A DNA stretch of 49,865 nucleotides from Porphyromonas somerae DSM 23386 (GCF_000372405.1 NZ_AQVC01000015.1:1-49865); one strand, 5' to 3'; shown: positions 17,584 through 26,998, counted from the stretch's first letter. Translations and numbers: made by a program. The notes: generated from the sequence alone by a model not told the origin.

Positions 17584-18281
17584 TGAGCAAGAGTATCGAA
17601 GAGACGATCGAGGGGAAGTGGCACGAGACGCTACAGCAGATCCGCCTACAGCTACGCCGTGGTATGGATGGCGAAACCTCTACCAATCAGCGTAAGATGG
17701 GATTGGATTATGAGGTGAACTTTGGGGTTAACCTCCTAAGACTACAAGAGCTAGCCAAGTCACTTCCAAAGGAGGAGGAGTTGGCTGACCTAATGTGGCA
17801 TAAGAAGGTGCGTGAGATGAAGCTCCTCTCTCTGATGATACGCTCCGTTGATACGCTAACTATGGATCAGGCACTCACCTTAGCAGACGAAGTGGAGACA
17901 CTCGAAGTGGCGGAGCAATTGGTCTTCCGACTCTTCCGTCGTGCCCCTTTTGCTGCGGAGCTACTCTCCACTCTCTTTGAGCGGAAGTACGATCGCCATA
18001 CCCCTTCAGCTACCCTTCCCTACCTACTGCTTAATCATCTGGCGGGCGAGGAGGGCGTTACCGCCACCTTGATAGAGCAGGCTACCCCACAGATCGTGGC
18101 TGACTTTTTGGCGCCCGATTTCTATAGTAGCAGCGTCATCTATCATGCATTGGTAAAGGTGGCGTCGCTGCGTCCTGATATCGACCTTACCCCACTTTGC
18201 AACGAGCTACTTTCGAAGGGCGAAGGGACGAGTAAGGAGTTGGCACAACAGTTGGTCGAACTAGCCCAAGAGCAGCAGTAA
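17583..18281 (+). CDS. Helical HEAT-repeat protein, possibly AlkD-like
   Basis: A 232-residue, entirely alpha-helical protein with no signal peptide. The start used is the ATG at 17583, overlapping the apbE stop (TGATG); a GTG one codon earlier is possible. Segments such as LADLMWHKKVREMKLLSLMI resemble the HEAT-like repeats of the AlkD DNA-alkylation-repair family (Trp then REMKLLS in place of the family's E-R pattern), and the next gene is a DNA glycosylase, which fits a repair role. I do not see the full set of AlkD active-site residues, so a plain HEAT-repeat scaffold remains possible. Confidence 0.6.
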   Translation: MSKSIEETIEGKWHETLQQIRLQLRRGMDGETSTNQRKMGLDYEVNFGVNLLRLQELAKSLPKEEELADLMWHKKVREMKLLSLMIRSVDTLTMDQALTLADEVETLEVAEQLVFRLFRRAPFAAELLSTLFERKYDRHTPSATLPYLLLNHLAGEEGVTATLIEQATPQIVADFLAPDFYSSSVIYHALVKVASLRPDIDLTPLCNELLSKGEGTSKELAQQLVELAQEQQ

Positions 18282-18287
18282 AAAGCT

Positions 18288-18953
18288 ATGAACGTCTCCA
18301 TCCACCCCTCTTGGCAAAAGGTGCTACAGCCCGACTTTGATCAGCCTTACTTTGAGCAGATCACCAATATCGTACGTCAGGCGTATGCCACCAGTGTGGT
18401 CTATCCGCCGGCCCCTTTGATCTTCAATGCCTTCAATCTCACCCCCTTTGACCAGGTGAAGGTGGTGATACTCGGGCAGGACCCCTACCACGGTCCAGGG
18501 CAAGCGATGGGGCTCAGCTTCTCGGTGCCGAATGGCGTGCTCCTTCCTCCCTCCCTGCAGAATATATATAAGGAGCTGGAGAGTGACCTCGGGCAGAAGC
18601 CACCGCAGAGTGGCGACCTCACCCATTGGGCAGAGCAAGGAGTGTTGCTCCTCAATTCTACCCTCACTGTTCAGGCACACCAAGCCCGCTCGCACTTCGC
18701 CGTGGGGTGGCAAAGGCTTACCGATCGGGTGATTCAGCTATTGAGCGAGCAGCGGTCCAATATCGTATTTATCCTTTGGGGCACCGACGCTCAGCGGAAA
18801 GCGTGGATGATTGATGAGGAGAAGCATAAGATCCTTAAGGCACCTCACCCATCGCCCCTCTCCGCCTATCGTGGGTTCTTTGGTTCAAAGCCCTTTTCGC
18901 AGACCAATTTCTACTTAATTAGTCATCATATAACGCCCATTCAATGGGTGTAA
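18288..18953 (+). CDS. ung: Uracil-DNA glycosylase
   Basis: A 221-residue family-1 uracil-DNA glycosylase of the usual length. The water-activating motif GQDPYHGPGQAMGLSFSVP has catalytic Asp at residue 65; VLLLNSTLTV follows, and HPSPLSAYRGFFG carries the second catalytic segment with its DNA-intercalating loop. It removes uracil from DNA to start base-excision repair in the cytoplasm. It lies six bases after the HEAT-repeat gene and 31 bases before asd, probably in one transcript. Confidence 0.97.
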   Translation: MNVSIHPSWQKVLQPDFDQPYFEQITNIVRQAYATSVVYPPAPLIFNAFNLTPFDQVKVVILGQDPYHGPGQAMGLSFSVPNGVLLPPSLQNIYKELESDLGQKPPQSGDLTHWAEQGVLLLNSTLTVQAHQARSHFAVGWQRLTDRVIQLLSEQRSNIVFILWGTDAQRKAWMIDEEKHKILKAPHPSPLSAYRGFFGSKPFSQTNFYLISHHITPIQWV

Positions 18954-18984
18954 TAACCATTAAAGTAAAAGAACTAGCACATAT

Positions 18985-19986
18985 ATGAATATTGCAATTG
19001 TAGGCGCCTCAGGTGCCGTTGGACAAGAGTTGATCAAGCTACTAGAGGAGCGTCACTTCCCATACACCTCTCTCCGACTATTCGGTTCGAAGAGAAGTGC
19101 CGGGACGAAGTACACCATCAGAGGTCGTGAGATAGTGGTGGAGCAGTTGGAGCATGGCGACGCCTTCAAAGGGATTGATATCGCCTTCGTTTCGGCTGGC
19201 GGTGGCACCTCATTGGAATTTGCCGAGACCATCACCAAGCACGGCACGCTGATGATTGATAATTCAAGTGCCTTCCGTATGGATAAAGAGGTGCCTCTGG
19301 TAGTGCCTGAGGTCAATGCCAAGAGGGCACTTGAGGCACCCAAGCGGATCATTGCCAACCCCAATTGTACCACTATTCAGATGTTGGTGCCCCTAAAGGC
19401 GATTAATGATCTCTCGCCCATCACCAAGGTACACGTCGCTACCTATCAGAGTGCGAGTGGAGCCGGGCAATCGGGGATTGAGGAGCTGCTGGAGCAGACC
19501 CATCAATTTGCTGAGGAGAAGGAGCTGACGGTAGAGAAGTTTGCCTATCAATTGCTCTTTAACCTTATTCCACAGGTGGATCAATTCACTGAGAATGGCT
19601 ATACCAAGGAGGAGTTGAAGATGATCAATGAGACGCAGAAGATTATGGAGCAACCTATCCAAGTGAGTGCTACCTGTGTCCGTGTACCGGTGCTGAGAGC
19701 CCATTCCGAGGCCATCTGGGTGGAGACAGAACAACCACTAACGGTGGAGCAAGTACAAGAGGCTATCCGCCACGCCAAGGGGGCGGTGCTGATGGATCAG
19801 CCAAGCGAACAGAGCTATCCGATGCCGCTCTATCTCTCGGGTAAAGATGATATCTATGTAGGGCGAATCCGCAAGGATCTCACCAATCCCAATGGTATTG
19901 CTTTCTGGTGCGTGGGTGACCAAATCCGTAAGGGTGCCGCACTCAATGCCATTCAGATCGCTGAGTACCTCGTCGCCAATAGATAA
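18985..19986 (+). CDS. asd: Aspartate-semialdehyde dehydrogenase
   Basis: A 333-residue NADPH-dependent enzyme, reducing aspartyl phosphate to aspartate semialdehyde for lysine/diaminopimelate, threonine and methionine synthesis. Seen are the dinucleotide-binding start [26 protein letters not shown], the nucleophile Cys128 in [22 protein letters not shown], and the C-terminal GNPNGIAFW-type segment ([29 protein letters not shown]). It ends the compact run that begins with DUF4199; no clean intrinsic terminator follows, only the repeat arrays. Confidence 0.97.
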   Translation: MNIAIVGASGAVGQELIKLLEERHFPYTSLRLFGSKRSAGTKYTIRGREIVVEQLEHGDAFKGIDIAFVSAGGGTSLEFAETITKHGTLMIDNSSAFRMDKEVPLVVPEVNAKRALEAPKRIIANPNCTTIQMLVPLKAINDLSPITKVHVATYQSASGAGQSGIEELLEQTHQFAEEKELTVEKFAYQLLFNLIPQVDQFTENGYTKEELKMINETQKIMEQPIQVSATCVRVPVLRAHSEAIWVETEQPLTVEQVQEAIRHAKGAVLMDQPSEQSYPMPLYLSGKDDIYVGRIRKDLTNPNGIAFWCVGDQIRKGAALNAIQIAEYLVANR

Positions 19987-20007
19987 ATCGGGAGATGGGG
20001 GTGTCAT

Positions 20008-20052
20008 GTCGGACGAGTCGGGCAGGTCAGACGTGTCGGACGAGTCGGGCGA
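20008..20052. repeat. Five tandem 9-bp units
   Basis: Five consecutive 9-mers of the form GTCGGACGA begin at 20008, 20017, 20026, 20035 and 20044 (last three bases and one inner base vary). The last runs directly into AAAAGTTTAGTTGC, the start of array 2. The same order of modules recurs at 41155-41212. Confidence 0.85.
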
Positions 20053-20060
20053 AAAGTTTA

Positions 20061-20134
20061 GTTGCAACTAAGCATTTGACGAGTTGCAACTAAGCATTTG
20101 CCGAGTTGCAACTAACCGATTGCTTAGTTGCAAC
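20061..20134. repeat. 22-bp-spaced palindromic-core array 2
   Basis: Four identical cores GTTGCAAC start at 20061, 20083, 20105 and 20127, exactly 22 bp apart. The first sits in the perfect 14-bp palindrome TTAGTTGCAACTAA. The flank GGGCGAAAAGTTTAGTTGC on the left is the reverse complement of the right-hand flank type of arrays 1 and 3, so this array has the opposite orientation. It lies 75 bases after asd. Confidence 0.9.
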
Positions 20135-20237
20135 TAAACTAACGCTGATTTATGGGCTTGTATATCAGCTAGTTATAAAACGACTTTTTGCTTGAGTTTT
20201 GTTCCTAATATATATAGCTTGTATTAGATAAGTGGGT

Positions 20238-20549
20238 AAGGACCTCGGCAGAGGTCCGATTTGTCGTAGCCCCTAGTCGAGGCTCGCAGAGCCGATGACT
20301 AGGGGGTATGTAGGGCGACCAAAACCCACGACCCCTTGTGGGTCGGACAACCTATTCTAGGATTAACTTTGATGATTTAGTTCATATTGTCCGACCCGCA
20401 AGGGGTCGAATGTATACGTGCGCCATTAGTTACCCCCTGTCGGAGGGGCGTTAGCCCCTCCGACAGGGGGCTACAACAAATCGGACCCCCAAGGGGGTCC
20501 CTACCCATAGCCTATTCAATAAAGACCTTTCTAATGCGTAACCCCTAGG
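20238..20549. repeat. Nested-palindrome mosaic element (left end missing)
   Basis: Successive hairpins: GGACCTCGGCAGAGGTCC (20240-20257); CCCCTAGTC / GACTAGGGG with inner GGCTC / GAGCC (20270-20305); a long-armed pair at 20329-20350 and 20387-20408, 21 of 22 bases complementary; a perfect 17-bp stem with loop GTTA (20433-20470); and GGACCCCCAAGGGGGTCC (20483-20500). The right end TTTCTAATGCGTAACCCCT is at 20528-20546. Hairpins 1 and 3 recur in the element at 28212-28574. No coding gene is seen; with the arrays it explains the 641-base gap. Confidence 0.85.
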
Positions 20550-20577
20550 GGCTGGTTAGGGTGTCGCTGAAAATAGC

Positions 20578-20585
20578 TATATTTG
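20578..20585 (+). promoter_or_regulatory. Promoter -7 box of the agmatine-putrescine genes
   Basis: TATATTTG followed by TAGCAGGG fits TAnnTTTG, 42 bases before the aguA start. The -33 region (CTGGTTAGG) is a poor match. Confidence 0.5.
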
Positions 20586-20627
20586 TAGCAGGGAGGGGTA
20601 TTTGTTTTTTCTTGCCTAGATATAATT

Positions 20628-21758
20628 ATGAGTGAGCAAGTGATTGGGTTGGAAGGTTGGAGGAGGAATGGACTGATTCCTGAGTGGTCTAGTGTGGATG
20701 CAGTGATCCTCGCGTGGCCCGATGTCTTGATGGATTGGGGCTATAATCTCGATGAGGTACAAGAATGCTACATCGATATCATTGATCATCTATTGGAATA
20801 CAGCGATGTAGTGCTTTTGATAGATGATTTCCAGGATGTTCCGATGGTTTGTATGAATCGTTGGATGTCGGGAGATTCGGGTCATAGTCTGATACCCTTT
20901 TTTGACTTTTCCCTTAACGATACATGGATGCGCGATGTGATGCCCCTCTTTGGTATGCAAAATGGGGAGCGTGTGGCTTATGACTTTGGTTTCAATGGTT
21001 GGGGCTTGAAGTTTGCCAGCAATCGGGATAATCAGGCGGTGCGTGAGCTCTTCTTTGAGCGTAAGCTCTTCGACTCGAGTGTACGGTATATCAATCGCCT
21101 TGAGACCATCTTGGAGGGTGGGGCGATTGATGTGAATAGTCGTGGCGAGCTTTTGACCACCGACTCGGTGCTTCGGGAGGCGAATCGCAATCCTTCCTAT
21201 CCAAAGGAGTGTCATGACCTCTACTTCCCTGAGGAAATGGGGGTACAAAGGGTCTTTGAGCTAGAAGGGATAACGCCGATGAGTGGCGATGATACCGATG
21301 GACATATCGATACTTTGGCACGTTGGGTGGATGATGAGACAATTGTCTATTGTGCGACAAAGAATCCTATGGATGAACAATTTAAGAAGCTGAAGCAATT
21401 GGAGATGGAACTCCAAAAACTGAGGACTAGCGAGGGAAAGAAGTATCGACTAATCCCTCTGCCTATCCCTTCGCCAATGGAGGATGAGATGGGGAAGCCT
21501 CTGCCAGCTACTTATGCCAATTTCCTAATTGTGAATGGGGCGGTACTAGTGCCTATTTACAGCGATCCGAAGGATGAGGAGGCGCTGAGGATTATCCAAG
21601 AGGCGATGCCAGAGTATGAAGTGGTGGGGATAGAGTGTAGTGCCTTGGTGCAGCAGCACGGGTCGCTCCACTGTATCACGATGCAGGTACCGAAAGGTTT
21701 TATCAACATATATGAAGATGAAGGTAGGAATCATACAGCAACAAAATGGGGCATATAG
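20628..21758 (+). CDS. aguA: Agmatine deiminase
   Basis: A 376-residue cytoplasmic member of the PAD_porph/agmatine deiminase family, converting agmatine to N-carbamoylputrescine and ammonia. Motifs seen: NDTWMRDVMPLF (substrate Asp), GGAIDVNSRGELLTTDSVL, GDDTDGHIDTLARWVDD with the catalytic Asp-His, and the nucleophile Cys349 in HGSLHCITMQVPKG. It has no signal peptide and none of the C-terminal secretion domain of the extracellular Porphyromonas peptidylarginine deiminase, which supports the agmatine role. The next gene, overlapping it by about 47 bases, encodes the following pathway enzyme. Confidence 0.94.
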   Translation: MSEQVIGLEGWRRNGLIPEWSSVDAVILAWPDVLMDWGYNLDEVQECYIDIIDHLLEYSDVVLLIDDFQDVPMVCMNRWMSGDSGHSLIPFFDFSLNDTWMRDVMPLFGMQNGERVAYDFGFNGWGLKFASNRDNQAVRELFFERKLFDSSVRYINRLETILEGGAIDVNSRGELLTTDSVLREANRNPSYPKECHDLYFPEEMGVQRVFELEGITPMSGDDTDGHIDTLARWVDDETIVYCATKNPMDEQFKKLKQLEMELQKLRTSEGKKYRLIPLPIPSPMEDEMGKPLPATYANFLIVNGAVLVPIYSDPKDEEALRIIQEAMPEYEVVGIECSALVQQHGSLHCITMQVPKGFINIYEDEGRNHTATKWGI

Positions 21759-22593
21759 GGAGGAGAATAGAAGGAGACTGAGAGAGAAGATCCTGAAGCT
21801 CGGACGTGAAGGAGCCGAACTGGTGGTGCTTCAAGAGCTACACGAGGGGCTTTACTTCTGCCAAGTAGAGAGTGTCGATCGCTTCGATGAGGCGGAGACG
21901 ATCCCCGGACCAAGTACCCAATTCTATGGTGAAGTGGCTAAGGAGGCGGGAGTGGTGCTGGTGCTATCGCTCTTTGAAAAGCGTGTAACGGGTCTTTACC
22001 ACAATACATCGGTGGTGCTGGAGCGTGATGGTTCAATCGCTGGGCAGTACCGTAAGATGCACATTCCTGATGACCCCGCCTACTACGAGAAGTTTTACTT
22101 CACCCCTGGCGACCTCGGCTTTGAGCCGATAGAGACCTCGGTGGGTCGGCTTGGAGTGCTGGTCTGCTGGGATCAGTGGTATCCCGAGGCTGCTCGTCTG
22201 ATGGCTTTGGCTGGGGCCGACCTATTGATCTATCCTACCGCCATTGGTACGGAGAGTACCGATACTCCTGAGGAGCAACTAAGGCAGCGTGAAGCGTGGA
22301 CCCTTGTGCAGCGTGGTCACGCCGTGGCAAATGGTTTGCCTGTAGTGGCGGTGAACCGAGTGGGGTATGAGCCAGACCCTTCAGGGGTCACTGGTGGCAT
22401 CACCTTTTGGGGGCAATCCTTTGTGGCTGGTCCGCAGGGCGAGCTGCTAGAGCTTTTGCCAACCGATGCAGAGGCAGAGAGTGTGGTGGAGGTAGATATG
22501 GAGCGTAGCGAGCAGGTGCGGAGATGGTGGCCCTTCCTCCGTGACCGCCGAATTGATGCCTATGGCGACATCACCAAGCGGTATCGCGACTAA
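21712..22593 (+). CDS. aguB: N-carbamoylputrescine amidase
   Basis: A nitrilase-superfamily enzyme of about 293 residues. Start candidates are ATG 21712 and ATG 21718, both in the end of aguA; the longer frame from 21640 has no family support. The catalytic triad is visible (numbered from 21712): Glu42 in VLQELHEG, Lys115 in GQYRKMHIPD and Cys152 in LGVLVCWDQWYPEAARL. It hydrolyses N-carbamoylputrescine to putrescine, CO2 and ammonia, completing the route started by aguA. The deep overlap with aguA suggests translational coupling. Confidence 0.94.
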   Translation: MKMKVGIIQQQNGAYREENRRRLREKILKLGREGAELVVLQELHEGLYFCQVESVDRFDEAETIPGPSTQFYGEVAKEAGVVLVLSLFEKRVTGLYHNTSVVLERDGSIAGQYRKMHIPDDPAYYEKFYFTPGDLGFEPIETSVGRLGVLVCWDQWYPEAARLMALAGADLLIYPTAIGTESTDTPEEQLRQREAWTLVQRGHAVANGLPVVAVNRVGYEPDPSGVTGGITFWGQSFVAGPQGELLELLPTDAEAESVVEVDMERSEQVRRWWPFLRDRRIDAYGDITKRYRD

Positions 22594-22629
22594 GCAAGGG
22601 AGAGGTAATAATGTTAGGTAATTAGGATC

Positions 22630-24639
22630 ATGAAAAAACTACAGATACTACAGCAGGACCACTGGTTGCTCCCTTACGAGGAGTGCCTCAATAGGCGATA
22701 TGAAGATGCCATGGCAAAGGAACAACAGTTATTGGGCAAGGAGCACACTTCGCTCGATAGCTTTGCCTCAGGACATCTTTACTTTGGACTTCATAAGGAG
22801 CCAAAGGAGTGGGTGCTTCGGGAGTGGGCTCCCAATGCAACGGCACTTTATCTTTTGGGCGATTGCAATGGGTGGCAGCGTGACGAGGCATTTGTCTTTT
22901 CTCCATTGGAGAATGGGGTGTGGGAGCTGAGACTCCCCAAGGAGACATTGAAGCACGGCGACCACTACAAACTGCTGATGGTATGGGACGGTGGCGAAGG
23001 AGAGCGCATTCCGGCCTGGGCAAGGTATGTGGTGCAGGATCCTGAGACGCATCTCTTTAGTGCCTCGGTGTGGGATCCTAAGGAGCCTTATGTGATGCAG
23101 TCGCCGAGGGCGGTACTAGGTCATGAGCCACTGATGATCTATGAGGCGCATATCGGTATGGCAACGGAGGAGGAGCGGGTAGGCACCTATCGTGAGTTTC
23201 AGAAGCGGGTATTGCCAAAGATTGTGGAGAAAGGGTACAACGCTGTACAGCTGATGGCGATTATGGAACACCCTTACTACGGTTCTTTTGGGTATCATGT
23301 CTCTAGTTTCTTTGCCCCTTCATCACGCTTCGGTACGCCCGATGAGCTGCGGGAGCTGATTGATACGGCTCACAGTATGGGTCTGGTGGTGATTATGGAC
23401 TTGGTTCATTCACACGCAGTGAAGAATGAGGTGGAGGGGTTGGCTCGTTTTGATGGTACGTCGACGCAGTTTTTCCACGAAGGGGCGAGAGGAGAGCATA
23501 GTCAGTGGGACTCGAAGTGCTTTGACTATGGAAAGAATGAGGTGCTGCACTTCTTGCTCTCCAACTGCAAGTATTGGCTCGATGAGTATGGCTTCGATGG
23601 CTATCGCTTCGATGGAGTTACTTCGATGATCTATGAGGATCATGCGCTAGGGCGGAGCTTTTGTAGCTACCAAAACTACTATGATGGGGGACAGAATGAG
23701 GAGGCGATTACCTATCTCACACTCGCCAATAAGTTGATCCACGAGCACTATCCACATGCAATCACGATTGCTGAGGAGGTGAGTGGTATGCCAGGTATTG
23801 CTTTGCCTGTGGAGGCAGGTGGCTATGGCTTCGACTACCGACTGGCTATGAATATTCCCGACTTTTGGATAAAGCTGATCAAGGAGTGCCCCGATGAGGA
23901 GTGGCGGCCTGGCTCTATCTGGTGGGAGTGTACCAATCGCCGTAAGGACGAGCTGAGCATCAGCTATGCCGAGAGCCACGACCAAGCTTTGGTGGGCGAT
24001 AAGACGCTGATATTTAGGCTGATCGATAAGGAGATGTACTGGCACATGGACAAGGCGGACGACAATAGTGCCGTGGCCCGTGGAATAGCACTTCATAAGA
24101 TGATCCGAATGGTGACGATGACCACGATGAATGGGGGGTATCTTAACTTTATGGGTAATGAGTTTGGCCACCCAGAGTGGATCGACTTCCCTCGTGAAGG
24201 GAATGGATGGAGTCACAAGTATGCACGCCGCCAGTGGAGCTTGGAGGAGAATGGCTTCTTGAAGTATCAGCAGTTGGGTGACTTTGATAGAGAATTAGTG
24301 GACTTTGTGCGTGGGGTAGAGGACTTCCACAAGTTGCCACTAGTGCAGCTTTGGGATAAGTGGGAGGATCAGGTGTTGGTCTATGAGCGTGGTAAGTATC
24401 TATTTGTCTACAACTTCCATCCTACCGACTCCTTTGCGGACTACCGATTCCCAGCACCGGCTGGGAAGTATCGGACACTCTTCTGTAGCGATGAGCGTCG
24501 CTTTGGGGGGTATGATCTAGTGGATCTCTCGGTGCCACACTTTACGCTCTGTGACCATGAATTGAACTTTGAAGGGCGTGGCTGGCTAAGCCTTTACATC
24601 CCAGCCCGTACAGCTTTTGTGCTGGTGCGAGAAGAATAA
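22630..24639 (+). CDS. glgB: 1,4-alpha-glucan branching enzyme (eukaryote-like GH13_8 type)
   Basis: A 669-residue enzyme with an N-terminal CBM48-like domain (about 50-150: WVLREWAPNATALYLLGDCNGW) and a GH13 barrel. Conserved regions are VVIMDLVHSHAV, GFDGYRFDGVTS with nucleophile Asp328, TIAEEVSGMPG with acid Glu382, and SYAESHDQALVG with Asp451. The SGMPG form and length match the branching enzymes of eukaryotes and Bacteroidota rather than the longer E. coli GlgB. It forms alpha-1,6 branches in glycogen. No glycogen synthase or phosphorylase is in the window. It follows aguB by 36 bases, probably in the same transcript. Confidence 0.94.
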   Translation: MKKLQILQQDHWLLPYEECLNRRYEDAMAKEQQLLGKEHTSLDSFASGHLYFGLHKEPKEWVLREWAPNATALYLLGDCNGWQRDEAFVFSPLENGVWELRLPKETLKHGDHYKLLMVWDGGEGERIPAWARYVVQDPETHLFSASVWDPKEPYVMQSPRAVLGHEPLMIYEAHIGMATEEERVGTYREFQKRVLPKIVEKGYNAVQLMAIMEHPYYGSFGYHVSSFFAPSSRFGTPDELRELIDTAHSMGLVVIMDLVHSHAVKNEVEGLARFDGTSTQFFHEGARGEHSQWDSKCFDYGKNEVLHFLLSNCKYWLDEYGFDGYRFDGVTSMIYEDHALGRSFCSYQNYYDGGQNEEAITYLTLANKLIHEHYPHAITIAEEVSGMPGIALPVEAGGYGFDYRLAMNIPDFWIKLIKECPDEEWRPGSIWWECTNRRKDELSISYAESHDQALVGDKTLIFRLIDKEMYWHMDKADDNSAVARGIALHKMIRMVTMTTMNGGYLNFMGNEFGHPEWIDFPREGNGWSHKYARRQWSLEENGFLKYQQLGDFDRELVDFVRGVEDFHKLPLVQLWDKWEDQVLVYERGKYLFVYNFHPTDSFADYRFPAPAGKYRTLFCSDERRFGGYDLVDLSVPHFTLCDHELNFEGRGWLSLYIPARTAFVLVREE

Positions 24640-24681
24640 GGGAGCGAGGGAAGTGCTTTTTGGATAATAATTAAGACGGTA

Positions 24682-25668
24682 ATGAAAGAAAGAGTAGAGC
24701 TTTATCCCTTGCGATTTAGGGAAGTGTACAAACAGACGATTTGGGGCGGGAATAAGATTTATCAATACAAGGGGAGACCAGCACCGGCCGAAAATATCGG
24801 CGAAACGTGGGAGATATCGCCTATGGAGGGCGATGCCTCGGTGGTAGCGGAAGGTCCATTGGCAGGAAAGGACTTGATAGAGGTAACGCAGGAGTATGGA
24901 GCTGACTTGCTGGGACAGCAGGTCTTTGACCGCTTCGGAGGTAAGTTCCCACTACTGATTAAGTTGATTGACTCACAGCAGGATCTGAGTGTGCAGGTGC
25001 ACCCAAATGATGCCTATGCCGAGAAGCGCCACCACAGCTGGGGAAAGACGGAGATGTGGTATCTGCTGGAGTCGGAGCCTGGAGCTAAGATCTATGCTGG
25101 TTGGCAGAAGCAGACCTCTAAGGAGGCGTTGCCAGAGCTAGTGCAGACTGATGCAGTGATGGGTTACTTGGAGGCGCATACTCCTCACCCAGGCGATCTC
25201 TTTTTCCTCCCAGCTGGAAAGGTGCATACGATTGGGGCGGGAAATCTTTTGCTAGAGATACAGCAGGCGAGTAAGATTACCTACCGTCTCTTTGACTTCA
25301 ATCGAACCGACAAGGAGGGGAATAAGCGGGAGCTACATGTGGCAGACGGTGCAGAGGTGATCGACTTTTCGCTTAATACGCACGGGGCTGAGCCGTACGA
25401 CCGTGAGACGAAAGACCAGCCGGTATCGATGGTAGAGTGCAACTACTTCGCTACCCGTATGCTTCAACTGACGAAGGATTATGCAATGGATCTGGACGGT
25501 CGTGACTCTTTCACTATCCTATTTGTGGACGAAGGGGAGATCACTATTAATGGTGCTTATCGTCTTGGGAAGGGGGAACTATTGTTGCTCCCTGCCGTGA
25601 TGAAGCAGGTAACGATTGAGACGAATGGGGCGAAGGTGCTGGAGACCTATATTCCCCACGAAAAGTGA
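24682..25668 (+). CDS. manA: Mannose-6-phosphate isomerase (class I, ManA)
   Basis: A 328-residue type I phosphomannose isomerase of the short form, interconverting mannose-6-phosphate and fructose-6-phosphate. Zinc-binding cupin motifs are visible: VQVHPNDAYAE (Gln105, His107), GKTEMWYLLE (Glu) and LPAGKVHTIGAGNLLLEIQQAS (His). The YRLFDFNRTDKEG segment and the second beta-barrel domain (about 240-328) are also typical. Mannose from N-glycans released by the first operon would enter metabolism through this step, which is an inference. It overlaps the next gene by one base at TGATG. Confidence 0.93.
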   Translation: MKERVELYPLRFREVYKQTIWGGNKIYQYKGRPAPAENIGETWEISPMEGDASVVAEGPLAGKDLIEVTQEYGADLLGQQVFDRFGGKFPLLIKLIDSQQDLSVQVHPNDAYAEKRHHSWGKTEMWYLLESEPGAKIYAGWQKQTSKEALPELVQTDAVMGYLEAHTPHPGDLFFLPAGKVHTIGAGNLLLEIQQASKITYRLFDFNRTDKEGNKRELHVADGAEVIDFSLNTHGAEPYDRETKDQPVSMVECNYFATRMLQLTKDYAMDLDGRDSFTILFVDEGEITINGAYRLGKGELLLLPAVMKQVTIETNGAKVLETYIPHEK

Positions 25669-26855
25669 TGAATGACGAACTACTCGCCTATGTGTGGAAA
25701 CATAGGGAGGAGGATGTACGAAAGCTGGCTCTTAGTGGTAGGAACGATGCTGGAGACTTGGACTTTCCGTCGGCACTTAAGGCGATACAAGCACGGCAAA
25801 AGCTAAAGCTAAAGCACCCTGAATGGTATGCGGTGCCAGAGGTCTTTATCCCTGAAGCAGTGGTGGTGGAGCAATCCTCTAGTCCTGAGACGGCTGCCTA
25901 CAAGAGCCAGTTTGTTCCGACCGATGGGACGGTGCTGGATCTTAGCGGTGGCATGGGGGCGGATAGCTTTGCCTTTGCCAAGGTGGCAAAAGCGGTGACC
26001 TATCTGGAACTCTCACAGGAGCGTGCCGAGCTGGCTGCCCACAACTTTAAGGCGTTGGGGTGTGGTAATATCTATTGCCATACTGGAGCTGCGGAGGTGG
26101 AGGGGCTTGCTTTGGCAAAGGAGCTACAGCCAAACTTGATCTATCTAGACCCCGATCGGCGCCCTTCTGCGGCCCGGTCGAGGGTTTTTCGTTTGGAGGA
26201 TAGTCGTCCAGACCTCACTACGTTGCTTCCTCGGCTCTTGGCTGTATCGCCGAGTAGTGAAGTGCTGGTGAAGCTCTCCCCGATGGCCGACCTCGCCTAT
26301 TTAGAGGGGGCACTTCATTTCCCCTTTGATACGCACATCGTATCGCTCAGGCGTGAGGCAAAAGAGCTCTTATTGCACTTTTCTCCTACCGCTACCCAGA
26401 GTGTCACGGTGGTGGAGATAGGTAGGACGCGTACAATTACTTGCACCACCGATGGGCATACTACTCGACCTGTGGAGATTAGTCATCGGGTGGGGCAGTA
26501 TCTCTACGACCTCTACCCCGCCTTTGCCAAGGTGGGGTATGAGCGTTTGGGCTTAGACGATCCCGTTTGGCAGCCTGCTCGTCACACCCATCTATACTTT
26601 TCGGAGGAGCTGCTTCCCGACTTCCCCGGTCGTGCCTTTGAGCTACTAGAGCACAACCTAGGCGAGAAGCGGTGGCTGAAGAAGGTGTCTCGCCAACCCC
26701 TCCATCTGCAAGCTAAAAATCTCCCCACCTCTACAGATCAATTAAGACGACAGCTGAAGGTGAAGGAGGGGGGTGACTTATTTCTCTTTGCTTATGCCAA
26801 TGAAACGGGAAAGCGAAATTTTGTACTCGCAAGGCGTCTAGAGCCGACTTTGTAG
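25668..26855 (+). CDS. Class I SAM-dependent methyltransferase with THUMP-like domain
   Basis: A 395-residue cytoplasmic protein. The start is the ATG at 25668, overlapping the manA stop; a GTG one codon earlier is possible. Residues about 85-235 form a Rossmann methyltransferase: VLDLSGGMGADSFAFA is SAM motif I, YLELSQERAELAAHN is motif II, and LIYLDPDRRPSAARSRVF is the DPPR-like motif IV. The C-terminal ~160 residues fit the THUMP-like region found behind this domain in Bacteroidota proteins. An RNA substrate is likely but undefined. The stop codon lies in the left arm of a long inverted repeat. Confidence 0.82.
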   Translation: MNDELLAYVWKHREEDVRKLALSGRNDAGDLDFPSALKAIQARQKLKLKHPEWYAVPEVFIPEAVVVEQSSSPETAAYKSQFVPTDGTVLDLSGGMGADSFAFAKVAKAVTYLELSQERAELAAHNFKALGCGNIYCHTGAAEVEGLALAKELQPNLIYLDPDRRPSAARSRVFRLEDSRPDLTTLLPRLLAVSPSSEVLVKLSPMADLAYLEGALHFPFDTHIVSLRREAKELLLHFSPTATQSVTVVEIGRTRTITCTTDGHTTRPVEISHRVGQYLYDLYPAFAKVGYERLGLDDPVWQPARHTHLYFSEELLPDFPGRAFELLEHNLGEKRWLKKVSRQPLHLQAKNLPTSTDQLRRQLKVKEGGDLFLFAYANETGKRNFVLARRLEPTL

Positions 26856-26977
26856 AGACATTGCACGAAGGCGATCTGCTGCGTTGCTTTCTGGATTCGG
26901 GCTCGGTCACGTACGTGAGTACGCTCCCAGCACCCTCACCCTCAGCGCCTTGCATCTCATCCTTCGTGCAAAGTCTC
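26855..26977. repeat. Long imperfect inverted repeat with central ACGTACGT palindrome
   Basis: The arms GAGACATTGCACGAAGG (26855-26871) and CCTTCGTGCAAAGTCTC (26961-26977) are complementary at 16 of 17 positions. The centre contains TCACGTACGTGA inside a G/C-rich stretch. The left arm begins in the methyltransferase stop codon. Such a hairpin may act as a terminator or may be a dispersed REP-like sequence; no coding frame in it is convincing. Confidence 0.8.
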
Positions 26978-26998
26978 AGCATATTTTAGAAAATATGT

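Noticed and set aside
19738-20067. Minus-strand protein of 109 residues with Ser-Asp repeats
   Set aside because: The Ser-Asp pattern is only the translation of the 9-bp repeats, and the rest is antisense to asd.
21640-21711. N-terminal extension of N-carbamoylputrescine amidase
   Set aside because: These 24 residues lie in another frame of the aguA 3' end and come before the conserved MKVGIIQQ start of the family.
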